From positions 62,001-126,000 of the forward strand of contig DJTE01000032.1 of assembly GCA_002439165.1 (NCBI GenBank): a stretch of DNA of 64,000 bases, read 5' to 3'. The DNA is from Chryseobacterium indologenes (GTDB taxonomy: Bacteria; Bacteroidota; Bacteroidia; Flavobacteriales; Weeksellaceae). Positions 32,614-41,454 of this stretch are shown piece by piece. The translations under genes were made by a program, and so were the position numbers. Numbering within the stretch: position 1 is the first letter of the stretch; each line of letters begins with the position of its first letter. Below the pieces are notes generated by a model. That model was not told where the DNA came from. It saw only the letters and a program-made list of their open reading frames with translations, and searched no databases.

Positions 32614-34206
32614 ATGAAATTCGGACTGTCTTTGTTTTTTCTTTTTTACGTTTTTTATGTTACCTGTTCGCAGACTAAGCCGGAGCAGCTTGCTTTGCAA
32701 AAAAAAATTGAGACCGCAATGGCAGCCATCAATACTGAAAATTCCGATAAAGCACTTACCGGTTTAAAAAAACTAAAAGAAGAAAGCATAAAGCTGGATT
32801 ATGATAAAGGAGCTTTACAATGCATCTATAAGATAATTGACCTCTATGAAGTCTCAAAATTAGATTACAGATCGGCTATAAAAGAAACTGAGATCGGAGA
32901 GAATATTGCAGCAAAAACCAACAATTATAAAGCATTAGCCGATATGTGCCATTACAGAGCCATTCAGTATAAAATGCTCGGGTTTTATGAATATGCCCAG
33001 CAGCTGTATCTGCAGGCGCTGACACTTAGTGATAAAATTGAAAACTTAAACGAAAGAAGCTTAACAAAATCTCAGATATATGGAAATATTTCTTCGAATT
33101 ATGAAAACGCTTTAGGCCCGGATCTTCAAAAAGCGACAGAGTTCATGATAAGGAGCATAAAAGAATCAGACAAAATTAAGCCTGCCAATAAAGATGAACT
33201 CCTCAGAAAAAGACATTTGGATGCCCAGAATTTTCGTGGTTTAGGGTATATGTATGATATGAGAAATCAAATAGATTCTGCTGAATATTTCTATCTGAAA
33301 GCTTATGAAAATTACGACGGCATTGATTTCTCGGCCTATGAAAGAAAGGAGATCCTGGCAGATTTAGGACAGCTTTATCTGTCAGCCGGAAAGCCGGAAA
33401 AAGCTGTTGTATTTGCAAAACGCAGCCTGCTGTCCCAAAATCCCGATACAAACTTGGCACTGCAAACAACGGCTTATGAAATACTTTATCAGTCCTATTT
33501 GAATCTTGGAAAAATAGATTCATCAAAGTATTATTCAGAACTTTTTACAAGGTTTAACGACAGTCTGCTGATTCTCAATGAACAAAAAACCAACCAGGCG
33601 TTTCAGAATCTATCCGGAAAGACCAAAGAAAAGTACAATACAGATTTGATGTGGGTAATATGGGCATCAGTGGTAGGTTTGGGTGTTATGAGTCTTGTTT
33701 ATGGGTACCTCTACCGGCAGAAACAGTCAAAAGCACTGCTGCTCATTGAAAAACTGAAAAAACAAAAAGCAACAGCCTCATCAAGAATCATGAATGATGA
33801 AAGTACAGAAACTGCAATGACGGATGAAACAACAGAGGTATTGTTAAAAAAGCTGAAAAAATTCGAAGAATCCAAAAACTTTCTCAATTCCAATATCAGT
33901 GTAGCTTCTTTAGCTACCGATCTGAACACCAATACCAAATATCTTTCGCAAATCATTAATACACACAAGAAAAAGAACTTCAATAACTATATTAATGCAT
34001 TGCGAATTGATTACATCATGCAGGAATTGTACGACAATCCTAAAATCAGGAAATATAAAATAGCCGTATTGGCCGAGATGTCAGGCTTTGCTTCAAGAGA
34101 GGTTTTTACTTCCATTTTCAAAAAAGAAACAGATATGCCCCCTTCATATTTCATTAAAAACCTCGATAAAGAAACAGGGGAGATAAAGGGTAGCGATGAA
34201 GTCTGA
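32614..34206 (+). CDS. Membrane TPR protein with C-terminal AraC-type HTH
   Basis: The 530-residue protein starts with a signal or anchor (MKFGLSLFFLFYVFYVTCSQ), followed by TPR helices over about residues 25-340. A single membrane segment lies at about 350-370 (MWVIWASVVGLGVMSLVYGYLY). The cytoplasmic tail ends in an AraC/XylS two-HTH domain (about 420-515: VASLATDLNTNTKYLSQIIN and IAVLAEMSGFASREVFTSIF). This one-component design, with extracytoplasmic TPRs, a TM segment and an AraC output, is common in Flavobacteriia and is thought to respond to envelope or surface signals. Targets are unknown; the divergent exported protein (31289-32374) is the nearest candidate. Confidence 0.85.
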   Translation: MKFGLSLFFLFYVFYVTCSQTKPEQLALQKKIETAMAAINTENSDKALTGLKKLKEESIKLDYDKGALQCIYKIIDLYEVSKLDYRSAIKETEIGENIAAKTNNYKALADMCHYRAIQYKMLGFYEYAQQLYLQALTLSDKIENLNERSLTKSQIYGNISSNYENALGPDLQKATEFMIRSIKESDKIKPANKDELLRKRHLDAQNFRGLGYMYDMRNQIDSAEYFYLKAYENYDGIDFSAYERKEILADLGQLYLSAGKPEKAVVFAKRSLLSQNPDTNLALQTTAYEILYQSYLNLGKIDSSKYYSELFTRFNDSLLILNEQKTNQAFQNLSGKTKEKYNTDLMWVIWASVVGLGVMSLVYGYLYRQKQSKALLLIEKLKKQKATASSRIMNDESTETAMTDETTEVLLKKLKKFEESKNFLNSNISVASLATDLNTNTKYLSQIINTHKKKNFNNYINALRIDYIMQELYDNPKIRKYKIAVLAEMSGFASREVFTSIFKKETDMPPSYFIKNLDKETGEIKGSDEV

Positions 34207-34370
34207 TTCCTTTAAGGTAAGATTACCCTATTATAATTATAATACGGTTGATAAGTCATTAACATGACAGATCATGTCGTGTACCTCTGCTTTTCTTTGA
34301 ATAAAGTTATTTCTTTTTACCCGAATACAAGCAAAGGCAGATTCATTAGATAATGGAGATTTTAAAATCT

Positions 34371-35069
34371 TTACCGGGCCAGGTAAAAATCTATATCCGA
34401 TTCTTCAAATACGATTCCTGTGAGCTGCTTTTCCTCTATTTGGAGCCTGAGTCTTTCAGAAACGTATTTTAATCCCGAAAAAGGAAACTGAAGCATATCG
34501 GAAGAGTAATTCAATGCTAACTTTACAGGAATTAACTCAAAAGCAAAACCTTTTTCTTTTCTTAAAAGTCTTCCTTTTTCTTTGTAATCCTCAAATGATA
34601 AAACTGTTACCTTTTCTCCTCCGGTTCTCATAGAAGGTGCAGAATGATCAGCAATGAATATGGATTGGGTAAAGTCCACAATATCAGATGTCCTTGTAAA
34701 GTCTAAAAAGTAATAATTTAACGGCTTTTCATGAACAGAAACGGTTGTTTCATAAACTTTAACATTACTTATGATAAAAGAGGTCAGTATTTCGTGGAAT
34801 GCATTACTTACAAAAAATCCCTGCGATGCAAAAAATAAACTGCTCATGAAGTCTGTAATTTTAGCATTACCGTCTGCTTTAAACTTATGCAGATCTGTTC
34901 CTTCCGGGATATACGTCAGCCCTTTATACTGGTACTGATCTGTTCTTTCGCTGCTGTTGTTTTCAGGATCAATAAAACCATTGATCTGGCTGTTTGAATA
35001 TTCAGGCAGACGGCCCGTGATTGCGGGATCAACAGAGTAGCTGATTTTGTAAAACTTTACTTTCTTCAT
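34371..35069 (-). CDS. Imm11-like immunity protein (232 aa)
   Basis: This protein is similar over its whole length to the one encoded at 46124-46804: KFYKISYSVDPAITG against NYYKMNYSVDKKITG, GFIDPENNS against NFIDPENNS, and a C-terminal YVSERLRLQIEEKQLTGIVF against LISEKLKQKTEEEKLTGIVF. The closing helix-strand motif places it in the Imm11 (DUF1629/MXAN_0049-type) immunity family. No signal peptide. It is a lone minus-strand gene between two plus-strand regulators, 11 kb from its closest relative, so it is probably mobile or recombination-borne. No toxin gene is adjacent. Confidence 0.7.
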   Translation of the reverse strand: MKKVKFYKISYSVDPAITGRLPEYSNSQINGFIDPENNSSERTDQYQYKGLTYIPEGTDLHKFKADGNAKITDFMSSLFFASQGFFVSNAFHEILTSFIISNVKVYETTVSVHEKPLNYYFLDFTRTSDIVDFTQSIFIADHSAPSMRTGGEKVTVLSFEDYKEKGRLLRKEKGFAFELIPVKLALNYSSDMLQFPFSGLKYVSERLRLQIEEKQLTGIVFEESDIDFYLAR

Positions 35070-35325
35070 TATGCTGAACTGGAAAATGTTTAAAATTAAA
35101 AAAAATTGACGGTTAAATCCTGTGGCTTTACCAGGGAAGTATTTGGAACCATAAAAAAGCTTCAGATTTATTTAAGAATAAAAACAGTGAAGGTATTTCC
35201 GCTTCGGATTCCGAAATCCGGCCTGCTGTACACCTGGAATTGATATATTGATTTAAAAACATGAGAAAAATTGAAATAAAGACGGGGAAAAAGAAATATG
35301 ACTAGGTAAAAGTGTCTAAAATACT

Positions 35326-35333
35326 TATTTTTG
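35326..35333 (+). promoter_or_regulatory. Possible -7 box for the LytS-type kinase gene
   Basis: TATTTTTG matches the Bacteroidetes -7 consensus TAnnTTTG exactly, 29 bases before the start codon at 35363. No clear -33 element was located at fixed spacing. Confidence 0.35.
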
Positions 35334-35362
35334 GGACTTAAATATATTCTTCCACTTTCTTT

Positions 35363-37315
35363 ATGTACAAAACTAAACTGATAACCACAGCTGTATTCCT
35401 GTTTTTCATGGCTTCAGGTTCCTTTGCCCAGGACAGGGCCATTGACTCTCTGAAAAGAATACTGCAGAACTCCAGAATACACGATACCGCCAAGCTGACG
35501 GGCATAGGCACTGTCATGGATCAGATACCTGCCAATGATAAAAGGGCACAGGAACTGAATGAGATCATGGGAAAACTGGCTTTAAAGAACTTAAAAAATG
35601 CCAACCCGCAGGAGCTGCACGTAAAATATACCAAATACCTGGCTGCCTATTATTCCAATTTAGGAGGGCAGTATACCGTGAAAAGGGATCTGGTGAAAAC
35701 GGTGTCCTATCTGGATAAAAGCATGGCACTCTTTAAATCCGTGGGGGCATACTACGAAATGAATTATGTGTTGGTGAGCAAAGGAATTTTCTATTCCCAG
35801 ATTAATGATAAGGAAAAAGCCATACAGTGTCTGTTCACCGCGTTAAAATACTTTGAGAAAGATCCTGAAGAGAATGAGGAAGGCATTTCCTACGTAAACA
35901 ATACACTGGCAACCCTGTACGGAGATCAGAAAATGTACGACAAGGCTATTGCGTATTCAAAAAAAACCATTGACTATATTAATTCCAGGAAAAAACCGGC
36001 CGGAGATGATGAATACCGTCTGAGTGAAGCACAGCTGAACTGCGGTACATTTTATCTGTCTTCAAAACGATATGAAGAGGCACTCAGCTATTTTAATAAA
36101 GCACTTGTTTATTTTAAGAAAGTGGACAACGGCCCTTATACTAGCATATGCCTGAGTAAAATTGCACAGGTGAAAATGGAGCAGGGCAAATACCCGGAAG
36201 CGGAAACCTATCTGAAACAGGCCCTGGAAAATAATGATGATGAATTGTCAAAAGCCAATGCCTACATCAATCTGGGAGATCTGTATTACCGGCAGAAAGA
36301 TTTTATCAGATCAGAATCCCTTTTATCAGAAGGTTTTCTCATGAGTAAGAAAGTCAAAAATTTACAGCTTCAGGAAATTGCCGCAGGTTTGCTGCTGAAA
36401 GTTCTCAAACAGAACAATAACTTCAAAAAAGCACTGGAAATCTATGAATTTCAGGCAAAACTGAACGATTCCAGCAAAACCGAAGCTTCTAAAAATGCAC
36501 TGGCCCAGCAACAGCTTAAATACAGCTATGAGAAAAAAGAATTAAATTTAAAACTGGAAGCTGAAAAGAAGGAAGCTGCCCAGAACAACTGGCTGATAGC
36601 ACTGTCGGGAACCTTGCTGCTGGTATTGGTTGGAGGCTTTCTTTATTACAGGAACAACCGGCAGAAGCAGAAAATTGCGGTTCTTGAAAAAGACAGGATA
36701 AAGCAGAAGCTTTTGCTTTCCCAGATGAACCCTCATTTTATTTTCAATTCAATAGACAATATTCAGAGTCTTATTATCAATAAGAAAGAAACCGTTGCGG
36801 TATCCTATCTGGACAGCTTTTCCAAACTGACAAGGCAGATTCTTGAAAACTCCAATGAGAATTATATTTCGCTGAAAGAAGAAGTGGATATGATTGAAAA
36901 TTATTTATCCATACAGCAGCTTCTTTATAATAACAGGTTCGATTTCAGTATCGAGGTTGAAAAAATATCCGATCCGGAATCTCTTTTTATGCCCCCGATG
37001 CTGGTACAGCCGTTTATAGAAAATTCTATTAAACACGGGATTAAAAATAAAACGGAAAAAGGCATGATTGAAATGGTTTTTTCGTTCAGCCAGGAAAAAT
37101 TATTTTTTGAAATCACCGATAATGGTTCAGGCTTTAATGGCGAAAAAAAGCAGTCCGGACATAAATCGATGGCGATGAAAATTACCAGGGAAAGGCTGCT
37201 GAATTATACCCGGAACAAAAATTTTGACATTATATCAGAAAACAGGGTAGATGCGGAAGGAAATCTGAAAGGTGCAAAGGTTATGTTTGAAATACCTTAT
37301 ATTTGTGAAAACTAA
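35363..37315 (+). CDS. TPR-containing LytS/YehU-type sensor histidine kinase
   Basis: The 650-residue protein has a signal peptide (MYKTKLITTAVFLFFMASGSFAQ), TPR repeats across about 60-400 (for example EKAIQCLFTALKYFEK, EEALSYFNKALVYFKK, YPEAETYLKQALEN) and one membrane helix at about 408-427. A cytoplasmic kinase follows, with the His_kinase box QMNPHFIFNSIDNIQSL (His about 458) and an ATPase segment with MLVQPFIENSIKHGIKN and ITDNGSGF. These are the hallmarks of LytS/YehU kinases, which phosphorylate LytTR response regulators. The regulator gene starts 8 bases downstream, so the pair is an operon. The periplasmic TPRs suggest protein or peptide sensing. Confidence 0.9.
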   Translation: MYKTKLITTAVFLFFMASGSFAQDRAIDSLKRILQNSRIHDTAKLTGIGTVMDQIPANDKRAQELNEIMGKLALKNLKNANPQELHVKYTKYLAAYYSNLGGQYTVKRDLVKTVSYLDKSMALFKSVGAYYEMNYVLVSKGIFYSQINDKEKAIQCLFTALKYFEKDPEENEEGISYVNNTLATLYGDQKMYDKAIAYSKKTIDYINSRKKPAGDDEYRLSEAQLNCGTFYLSSKRYEEALSYFNKALVYFKKVDNGPYTSICLSKIAQVKMEQGKYPEAETYLKQALENNDDELSKANAYINLGDLYYRQKDFIRSESLLSEGFLMSKKVKNLQLQEIAAGLLLKVLKQNNNFKKALEIYEFQAKLNDSSKTEASKNALAQQQLKYSYEKKELNLKLEAEKKEAAQNNWLIALSGTLLLVLVGGFLYYRNNRQKQKIAVLEKDRIKQKLLLSQMNPHFIFNSIDNIQSLIINKKETVAVSYLDSFSKLTRQILENSNENYISLKEEVDMIENYLSIQQLLYNNRFDFSIEVEKISDPESLFMPPMLVQPFIENSIKHGIKNKTEKGMIEMVFSFSQEKLFFEITDNGSGFNGEKKQSGHKSMAMKITRERLLNYTRNKNFDIISENRVDAEGNLKGAKVMFEIPYICEN

Positions 37316-37322
37316 TTCAGCC

Positions 37323-38090
37323 ATGCTAAGAGCCATCGTTATTGATGATAATGAAGAGATCAGACAGAAGAACAGTACTTTGATTAAGGATAACTGCCCG
37401 AATATCAGTGTTGTCGGACAGGCGGATTCTGTTGAATCCGGAATGAAAATAATCAGAGAACTGTCTCCCGATATTGTTTTTCTGGATATAGAAATGCCTG
37501 ACGGTACCGGCTTTGATCTGCTTCAGAAGCTAAGTCCCATTACATTTAAGGTAATATTCATTACAGGATACGAAGATTTTGCCATAAAAGCCTTCCGTTT
37601 TTCTGCGATCGACTATTTACTGAAGCCACTTAACGCCGGAGAACTGGTTGAAGCAGTAAAAAAAGCCGAAGAATCATTGAACAAGGGTATTTTTGATATG
37701 AAGCTCAGTAATCTGTTTGCCAATCTGGAACGCCCGAAGAACCTCCAGAACCTGATCCTTAAAACCGCAGATAAGATCTATTCTGTGAATGTTCAGGATA
37801 TTGTCAACTGCGAGTCGGATAAAAACTATACCACGTTTTATTTCATCAACGCTCCCAAACTGGTGGTTTCTACCAATCTGAAGGAATACGAAAATATGCT
37901 GTCTCCGTTTAATTTTTTCAGAACGCACCAGTCGCATTTAATCAATATGGCTTATTTTGATCATTTTATCAAAACCGATGGAGGCAATACCATTATTATG
38001 AAAAACAAAACAGCCATACCGCTTTCGGTACGGAAAAAAGAAGAATTTTTAATGCTTCTGGATAATCTCTGTCAAAGCTTCGAACTTTAA
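37323..38090 (+). CDS. LytTR family response regulator
   Basis: I start at ATG 37323, where the receiver domain begins (MLRAIVIDDNEEIR), rather than an upstream in-frame start inside the kinase gene. The receiver (about 1-120) has the acidic pair DD at 8-9, phospho-acceptor Asp55 in VFLDIEMPDG, and Lys near 107 (DYLLKPL). The LytTR DNA-binding domain follows at about 150-250 (VNCESDKNYTTFY, FFRTHQSHLINM). It is the partner of the kinase encoded immediately upstream. The small membrane-protein genes downstream are plausible targets but are separated by 270 non-coding bases. Confidence 0.9.
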   Translation: MLRAIVIDDNEEIRQKNSTLIKDNCPNISVVGQADSVESGMKIIRELSPDIVFLDIEMPDGTGFDLLQKLSPITFKVIFITGYEDFAIKAFRFSAIDYLLKPLNAGELVEAVKKAEESLNKGIFDMKLSNLFANLERPKNLQNLILKTADKIYSVNVQDIVNCESDKNYTTFYFINAPKLVVSTNLKEYENMLSPFNFFRTHQSHLINMAYFDHFIKTDGGNTIIMKNKTAIPLSVRKKEEFLMLLDNLCQSFEL

Positions 38091-38291
38091 AAAAACTCTC
38101 TGAAATTAACAATAAGCAAGCTGATCTTTTGACCTTATCCGGAAGATCGGGAAGGAAGTTATTTATCCCGTTGTCCGGCCTCTGTTTTCTTAATCCGGGA
38201 GCTGTTTTATAAAACCGGCCCGGAGTTTCAACGAATTTCCCCGGATTCTCTACGAATGTTCATCCGGTAAAATCTGAAAAAACTTTTGTTT

Positions 38292-38299
38292 TATTTTTG
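38292..38299 (+). promoter_or_regulatory. Possible -7 box for the four-TM membrane protein gene
   Basis: TATTTTTG fits TAnnTTTG and is 65 bases upstream of the start codon at 38364. No LytTR-type direct repeat was recognised with confidence in the 270-base gap before it. Confidence 0.3.
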
Positions 38300-38363
38300 A
38301 AAAGTGCTTTAGCAAAGCATATAGCAATATTATTAACCATTATTTAAATTAAACAACAATTTT

Positions 38364-38903
38364 ATGAGAGTATTAACTTTAATCTTTATGATTCTTGCCT
38401 TTATAATAGGAGGCGCTTTATCTGTATTTCAGTTTAAGTGTATAGAAAGCAGAATGGGAACCGATGGTGATTCTGAGAAATTAGATCAGGTTTACACCCT
38501 TGTCGATAATGCGCAAAAAGAAATTGATGAATTAAAGAAACAGGGAGTAGATGTTACCAAGATAGATGATCCGCAGATTCAGGAAAGCCTGGATATCATT
38601 GCCAAAACACCTCCGAGATGGAAAGTGGAATACGCAGGGAAATTAGGGATCCTGCTGGCTGTTCTGGCTTTTGCAATGGTAATTGTAGCCTTTATGAAAA
38701 AAGAGGTGGTAACAAAACTGAGTATAGCGGTCGTAATTCTTGCCCTTGTGGTATGGTTCAGTGCACCGGATATCGCAGCAGGTAAATACTCCGGAATGAA
38801 TCCTAAAACACTTGCTTTAATTGCACTGGTAGCCTTAGCGGTTTCATCTGCGTGTGCTTTTATGAGCTATAAGTTATATTTAAAAAAGAAAGTGACTGCC
38901 TAA
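38364..38903 (+). CDS. Four-TM membrane protein of unknown function (179 aa)
   Basis: Hydrophobic segments lie at about 1-22 (LTLIFMILAFIIGGALSVF), 93-112 (GILLAVLAFAMVIVAFM), 117-133 (LSIAVVILALVVWFSA) and 148-170 (LALIALVALAVSSACAFM). A charged soluble loop of about 60 residues (EKLDQVYTLVDNAQKEIDELKKQ) sits between the first and second. I do not recognise the family. It follows the LytS/LytTR pair and precedes another small membrane protein, so the group may form an envelope-response module. An immunity role against a pore-forming toxin is an alternative. Confidence 0.75.
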   Translation: MRVLTLIFMILAFIIGGALSVFQFKCIESRMGTDGDSEKLDQVYTLVDNAQKEIDELKKQGVDVTKIDDPQIQESLDIIAKTPPRWKVEYAGKLGILLAVLAFAMVIVAFMKKEVVTKLSIAVVILALVVWFSAPDIAAGKYSGMNPKTLALIALVALAVSSACAFMSYKLYLKKKVTA

Positions 38904-39082
38904 GCAGCAATACTCTGACCTCTGTTTTAAAACTGTAACAGAACAAAGAGTAATACCTGTACTGTTTCAGCCTTTTGATAAGAACATAACTTTTCCCGGA
39001 TTAACCGGTGATTTTAGAATCCGAAATTCAATGAATTTAAGACGGTCAGAAAAACTAAAAAACTAAAAAACTAACTAAAACT

Positions 39083-39349
39083 ATGGATACTTTATCAATA
39101 ATAGGCATGATATTAATGTTTCTTGGATTTGCGGGCGCAGCCTGGGCAGCAGTACTTTATGTACTGTCCCTGAGCGCAGTGGCGGGAACCAGGCTTTCAA
39201 AGAAGGTGGGAACAGCCAATGATAAGACAGACGAATATCTTGAAACAGGAAAAGCAATGTCGAATAATCTGTTAAAAAAACTGATCTGGAGGCTGGCAAT
39301 AGGCTGCCTGGGCTGGCTTATGTTTTATATTGCAACAGGTCATTTTTAA
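39083..39349 (+). CDS. Small two-TM membrane protein (88 aa)
   Basis: Two membrane helices (about 4-28, IIGMILMFLGFAGAAWAAVLYVLSL, and about 67-84, WRLAIGCLGWLMFYIATG) flank a short charged loop with SKKVGTANDKTDEYLETGKAMSNNLLKKL. Not recognised. A related but frameshifted copy lies 500 bases downstream (39588-39821). The pair arose by local duplication, and this is the intact member. Confidence 0.7.
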   Translation: MDTLSIIGMILMFLGFAGAAWAAVLYVLSLSAVAGTRLSKKVGTANDKTDEYLETGKAMSNNLLKKLIWRLAIGCLGWLMFYIATGHF

Positions 39350-39587
39350 ACTGAGGACCTGTATGCTGGCAGCGTCCGGAATACCATACGAAACCTGAGG
39401 GGGTAAAAGCTATAAAAAAACCATGAAAACCAATGCTGCCTCTGTTTCCGTTATCATATGATGATGCTCAGGAGCTATATAACTGAAATTACCTTGCAGC
39501 CTCTTCCTTCCGGTTTCAGGTCTTTTATCTCAAATAGATCAATCTGTATCATGTTGAATTTTAGATTTTTGAGATGAAACTAAAGGA

Positions 39588-39821
39588 ATGGAAATGAGTG
39601 CTTTATCAACAACAGACATAATCCTGCTGCTTTCTGGCCTGGCCAATGCAGTCTGGATTATGTTTCTTTATGTATTATCCCAAAGGGAAGCAGCAGAAAA
39701 TGAAATTTCAAAGAAAAAAGAAGTAGTTCATAAGAAAAAATACAGCTGTTCTGAAAAAATGAAACTCATATCAAATGATTTATTTAAAAAACTGATGCGG
39801 ACCCTGCAACAGACTGCCTGA
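39588..39821 (+). pseudogene. Frameshifted copy of the two-TM membrane protein gene
   Basis: The first 65 residues align with the product of 39083-39349 (LSTTDIILLLSGLANAVWIMFLYVLS; ISNDLFKKLM against MSNNLLKKLI). At about 39804-39810 the copy has CTGCAACAG where the intact gene has CTGGCAATAG, one base fewer, and the frame then runs into a TGA before the second membrane helix. The restored frame meets another stop soon after, so the copy is decayed. It may still yield a one-TM peptide of 77 residues. Confidence 0.65.
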
Positions 39822-39916
39822 CTTGATCTGAAAGAATGCCTGATAATGCTGAAACATCAAAACCGGAAAAATGACTGCCGGAAAAGCAGGATAATCAAAA
39901 ATTGAAATGTATCTTT

Positions 39917-40006
39917 ATGAAACTTATCTGGGAATATCCCGGATTGAAAAAGAATTTTGAAAAAATAGAAAATATCCGGATAAAAAAGGGTGAAATATTT
40001 ATATGA
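39917..40006 (+). CDS. Possible 29-residue micro-ORF coupled to the next gene
   Basis: ATG at 39917 opens a short frame (MKLIWEYPGLKKNFEKIENI, then RIKKGEIFI) ending in TGA at 40004-40006, which overlaps the ATG of the next gene in an ATGA arrangement. The sequence looks protein-like (basic, amphipathic) but has no known relatives that I recognise. It could equally be the stub of a truncated gene. Confidence 0.25.
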   Translation: MKLIWEYPGLKKNFEKIENIRIKKGEIFI

Positions 40007-40269
40007 TGAAGGTAAAAAGAATAATGTATGCTCCGTCGGCAGTTACGCAGTTCACTTACAGGTTCAATAAAGAAAATAATACCCATATCGAACATACAGA
40101 TGAGGTTATAGAAGGTTCTCCTTTTGTAACGGTTGATTTTAAAGAAACCAGCCGGGAATTGGTGTTTGAATACTCTTACGGATTAGGCTGCATTCAGAAT
40201 TATTTAGCCGCAGAAAGGCTGCAATTATTACCGCTGGCAGATTATCCTTTTCCTCCTGAAACGGAATAG
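40006..40269 (+). pseudogene. 5' fragment related to the intact gene at 49235-49861
   Basis: The 87 residues (start chosen at the second ATG to match the relative; 40003 is the alternative) correspond to the N-terminal 86 residues of the 208-residue protein on the other strand: RIMYAPSAVTQFTYRFNKENNTHIE against KIMYALAGVIQFTYKFNKENNTHIE, and DYPFPPE against SYPFPPE. It then stops, so about 120 C-terminal residues are missing. Following bases give only weak resemblance to the lost part. Either a truncated pseudogene or a one-domain immunity paralogue; the first is more likely. Confidence 0.6.
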
Positions 40270-40317
40270 GCCCCGGATGGTAAAAGCAATATCAGGGACA
40301 CAGGAATTTCAGATACA

Positions 40318-40803
40318 ATGGAGAACATATTTAATTGGTACAGTGCAATACGGGAAAAAAGTGATTATACGGCTGATGATTTACCCGGTTTTAGCGAAAC
40401 AGAATTCAAAGATCTGGTTATCAGTAGTCTTAACCTGGATGATCTGATTTCTGTAAAATCCCGGTACAGCCATGTCGAATTTAATGATACATCACTTTAT
40501 TCGGCGTATTTTGTTCAGACGTCATTTCAGGAATGCATCTTTCAGAATGTTGATTTTACGAAATCCAACTTCAATAATACCACATTTACATCATGTACTT
40601 TTATTTCCTGTTCTTTTTTCGGTGCCGAAATAATGGAAGCCGAAATTACAGGATGCCGTTTCACCGGATGTGATTTTACAGATATTATTTTTTGTGATAA
40701 TATGATCAGTCATAGCCGGTTTGAGGTCACCGTTCATTCTTTCCCGGTCATTAATGATAATACTGAAAAAGATGTTGTCTGGGTACTGGATGAAAAAACG
40801 TAA
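40318..40803 (+). CDS. Pentapeptide repeat-like protein 1 (161 aa)
   Basis: From about residue 58 to 132 the sequence follows the five-residue periodicity A(D/N)LXX-type with bulky centre residues: VEFND TSLYS AYFVQ TSFQE CIFQN VDFTK SNFNN TTFTS CTFIS CSFFG. These repeats form a right-handed quadrilateral beta-helix. Such proteins can mimic DNA or act as scaffolds and are found as immunity proteins in toxin islands. Here it is 61 bases upstream of a paralogue, within an immunity-like array. N-terminal 50 residues are helical. No signal peptide. Confidence 0.75.
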   Translation: MENIFNWYSAIREKSDYTADDLPGFSETEFKDLVISSLNLDDLISVKSRYSHVEFNDTSLYSAYFVQTSFQECIFQNVDFTKSNFNNTTFTSCTFISCSFFGAEIMEAEITGCRFTGCDFTDIIFCDNMISHSRFEVTVHSFPVINDNTEKDVVWVLDEKT

Positions 40804-40864
40804 AATATCTTATTAATATTATAAAGGAGAGCAGGGAAATGTCCGGATCTGTAAATCAATAAAG

Positions 40865-41428
40865 ATGGAAAATATAAAAACAAAAATACAGCTGCATCAG
40901 CAATGGCTTCACGGTACGGGCGGAAAGCAGCTGGATATAGCCCATGAAGAATTTAATGATCTCAGCCTGAAAGATGAAGATATGAACACGGCGGTATTCA
41001 GTAATACAAAATTTATATCCGGTACTTTCAGCAATCTGAATCTGGGAGGCAGTTCCTTCTTTAACTGTACTTTTTCTTCCGTCAGTTTTGAACATTCTTT
41101 TTTAAGGAAATGCGAGTTTCATGAATGTACGTTTATCAACTGTGCTTTTTTGGAAAATGAAATAACGAAAGCTGAATTTTATGATGCGGTCATAGAATCC
41201 TGTACTTTCAATAAAGTAAAACTGGGATGGAGCTATTTTGGAAATTGTTGCCTGTCAGATACCGCTTTTGAATCAGCAGAACTGGATGGCTTAATGTTTA
41301 TCGACAGTAAATTTAAAGCCGTAAATTTCAAAAATGCAAAATTCAATACTACTTATCCTGTGAAAATTAATGATAATGCACACATTACGACTATTGATCA
41401 GTTGAACACTGTAATTAAGAATTATTAA
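40865..41428 (+). CDS. Pentapeptide repeat-like protein 2 (187 aa)
   Basis: This paralogue of the previous protein has a longer run of pentapeptide repeats (about 30-170): TAVFS NTKFI SGTFS NLNLG GSSFF NCTFS SVSFE HSFLR KCEFH ECTFI NCAFL, continuing to FKAVN FKNAK FNTTY. A quadrilateral beta-helix is predicted. The closing residues (INDNAHITTIDQL) form a helix-like cap. It lies 61 bases after the first copy and 26 bases before the next gene, so it is most likely co-transcribed. Function in immunity is inferred from context only. Confidence 0.75.
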   Translation: MENIKTKIQLHQQWLHGTGGKQLDIAHEEFNDLSLKDEDMNTAVFSNTKFISGTFSNLNLGGSSFFNCTFSSVSFEHSFLRKCEFHECTFINCAFLENEITKAEFYDAVIESCTFNKVKLGWSYFGNCCLSDTAFESAELDGLMFIDSKFKAVNFKNAKFNTTYPVKINDNAHITTIDQLNTVIKNY

Positions 41429-41454
41429 AAAACGAATAACAATACAAGCCAACC

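Noticed and set aside
37272..37323. Upstream start for the response regulator
   Set aside because: The extra 17 residues lie inside the kinase gene and precede a canonical receiver start.
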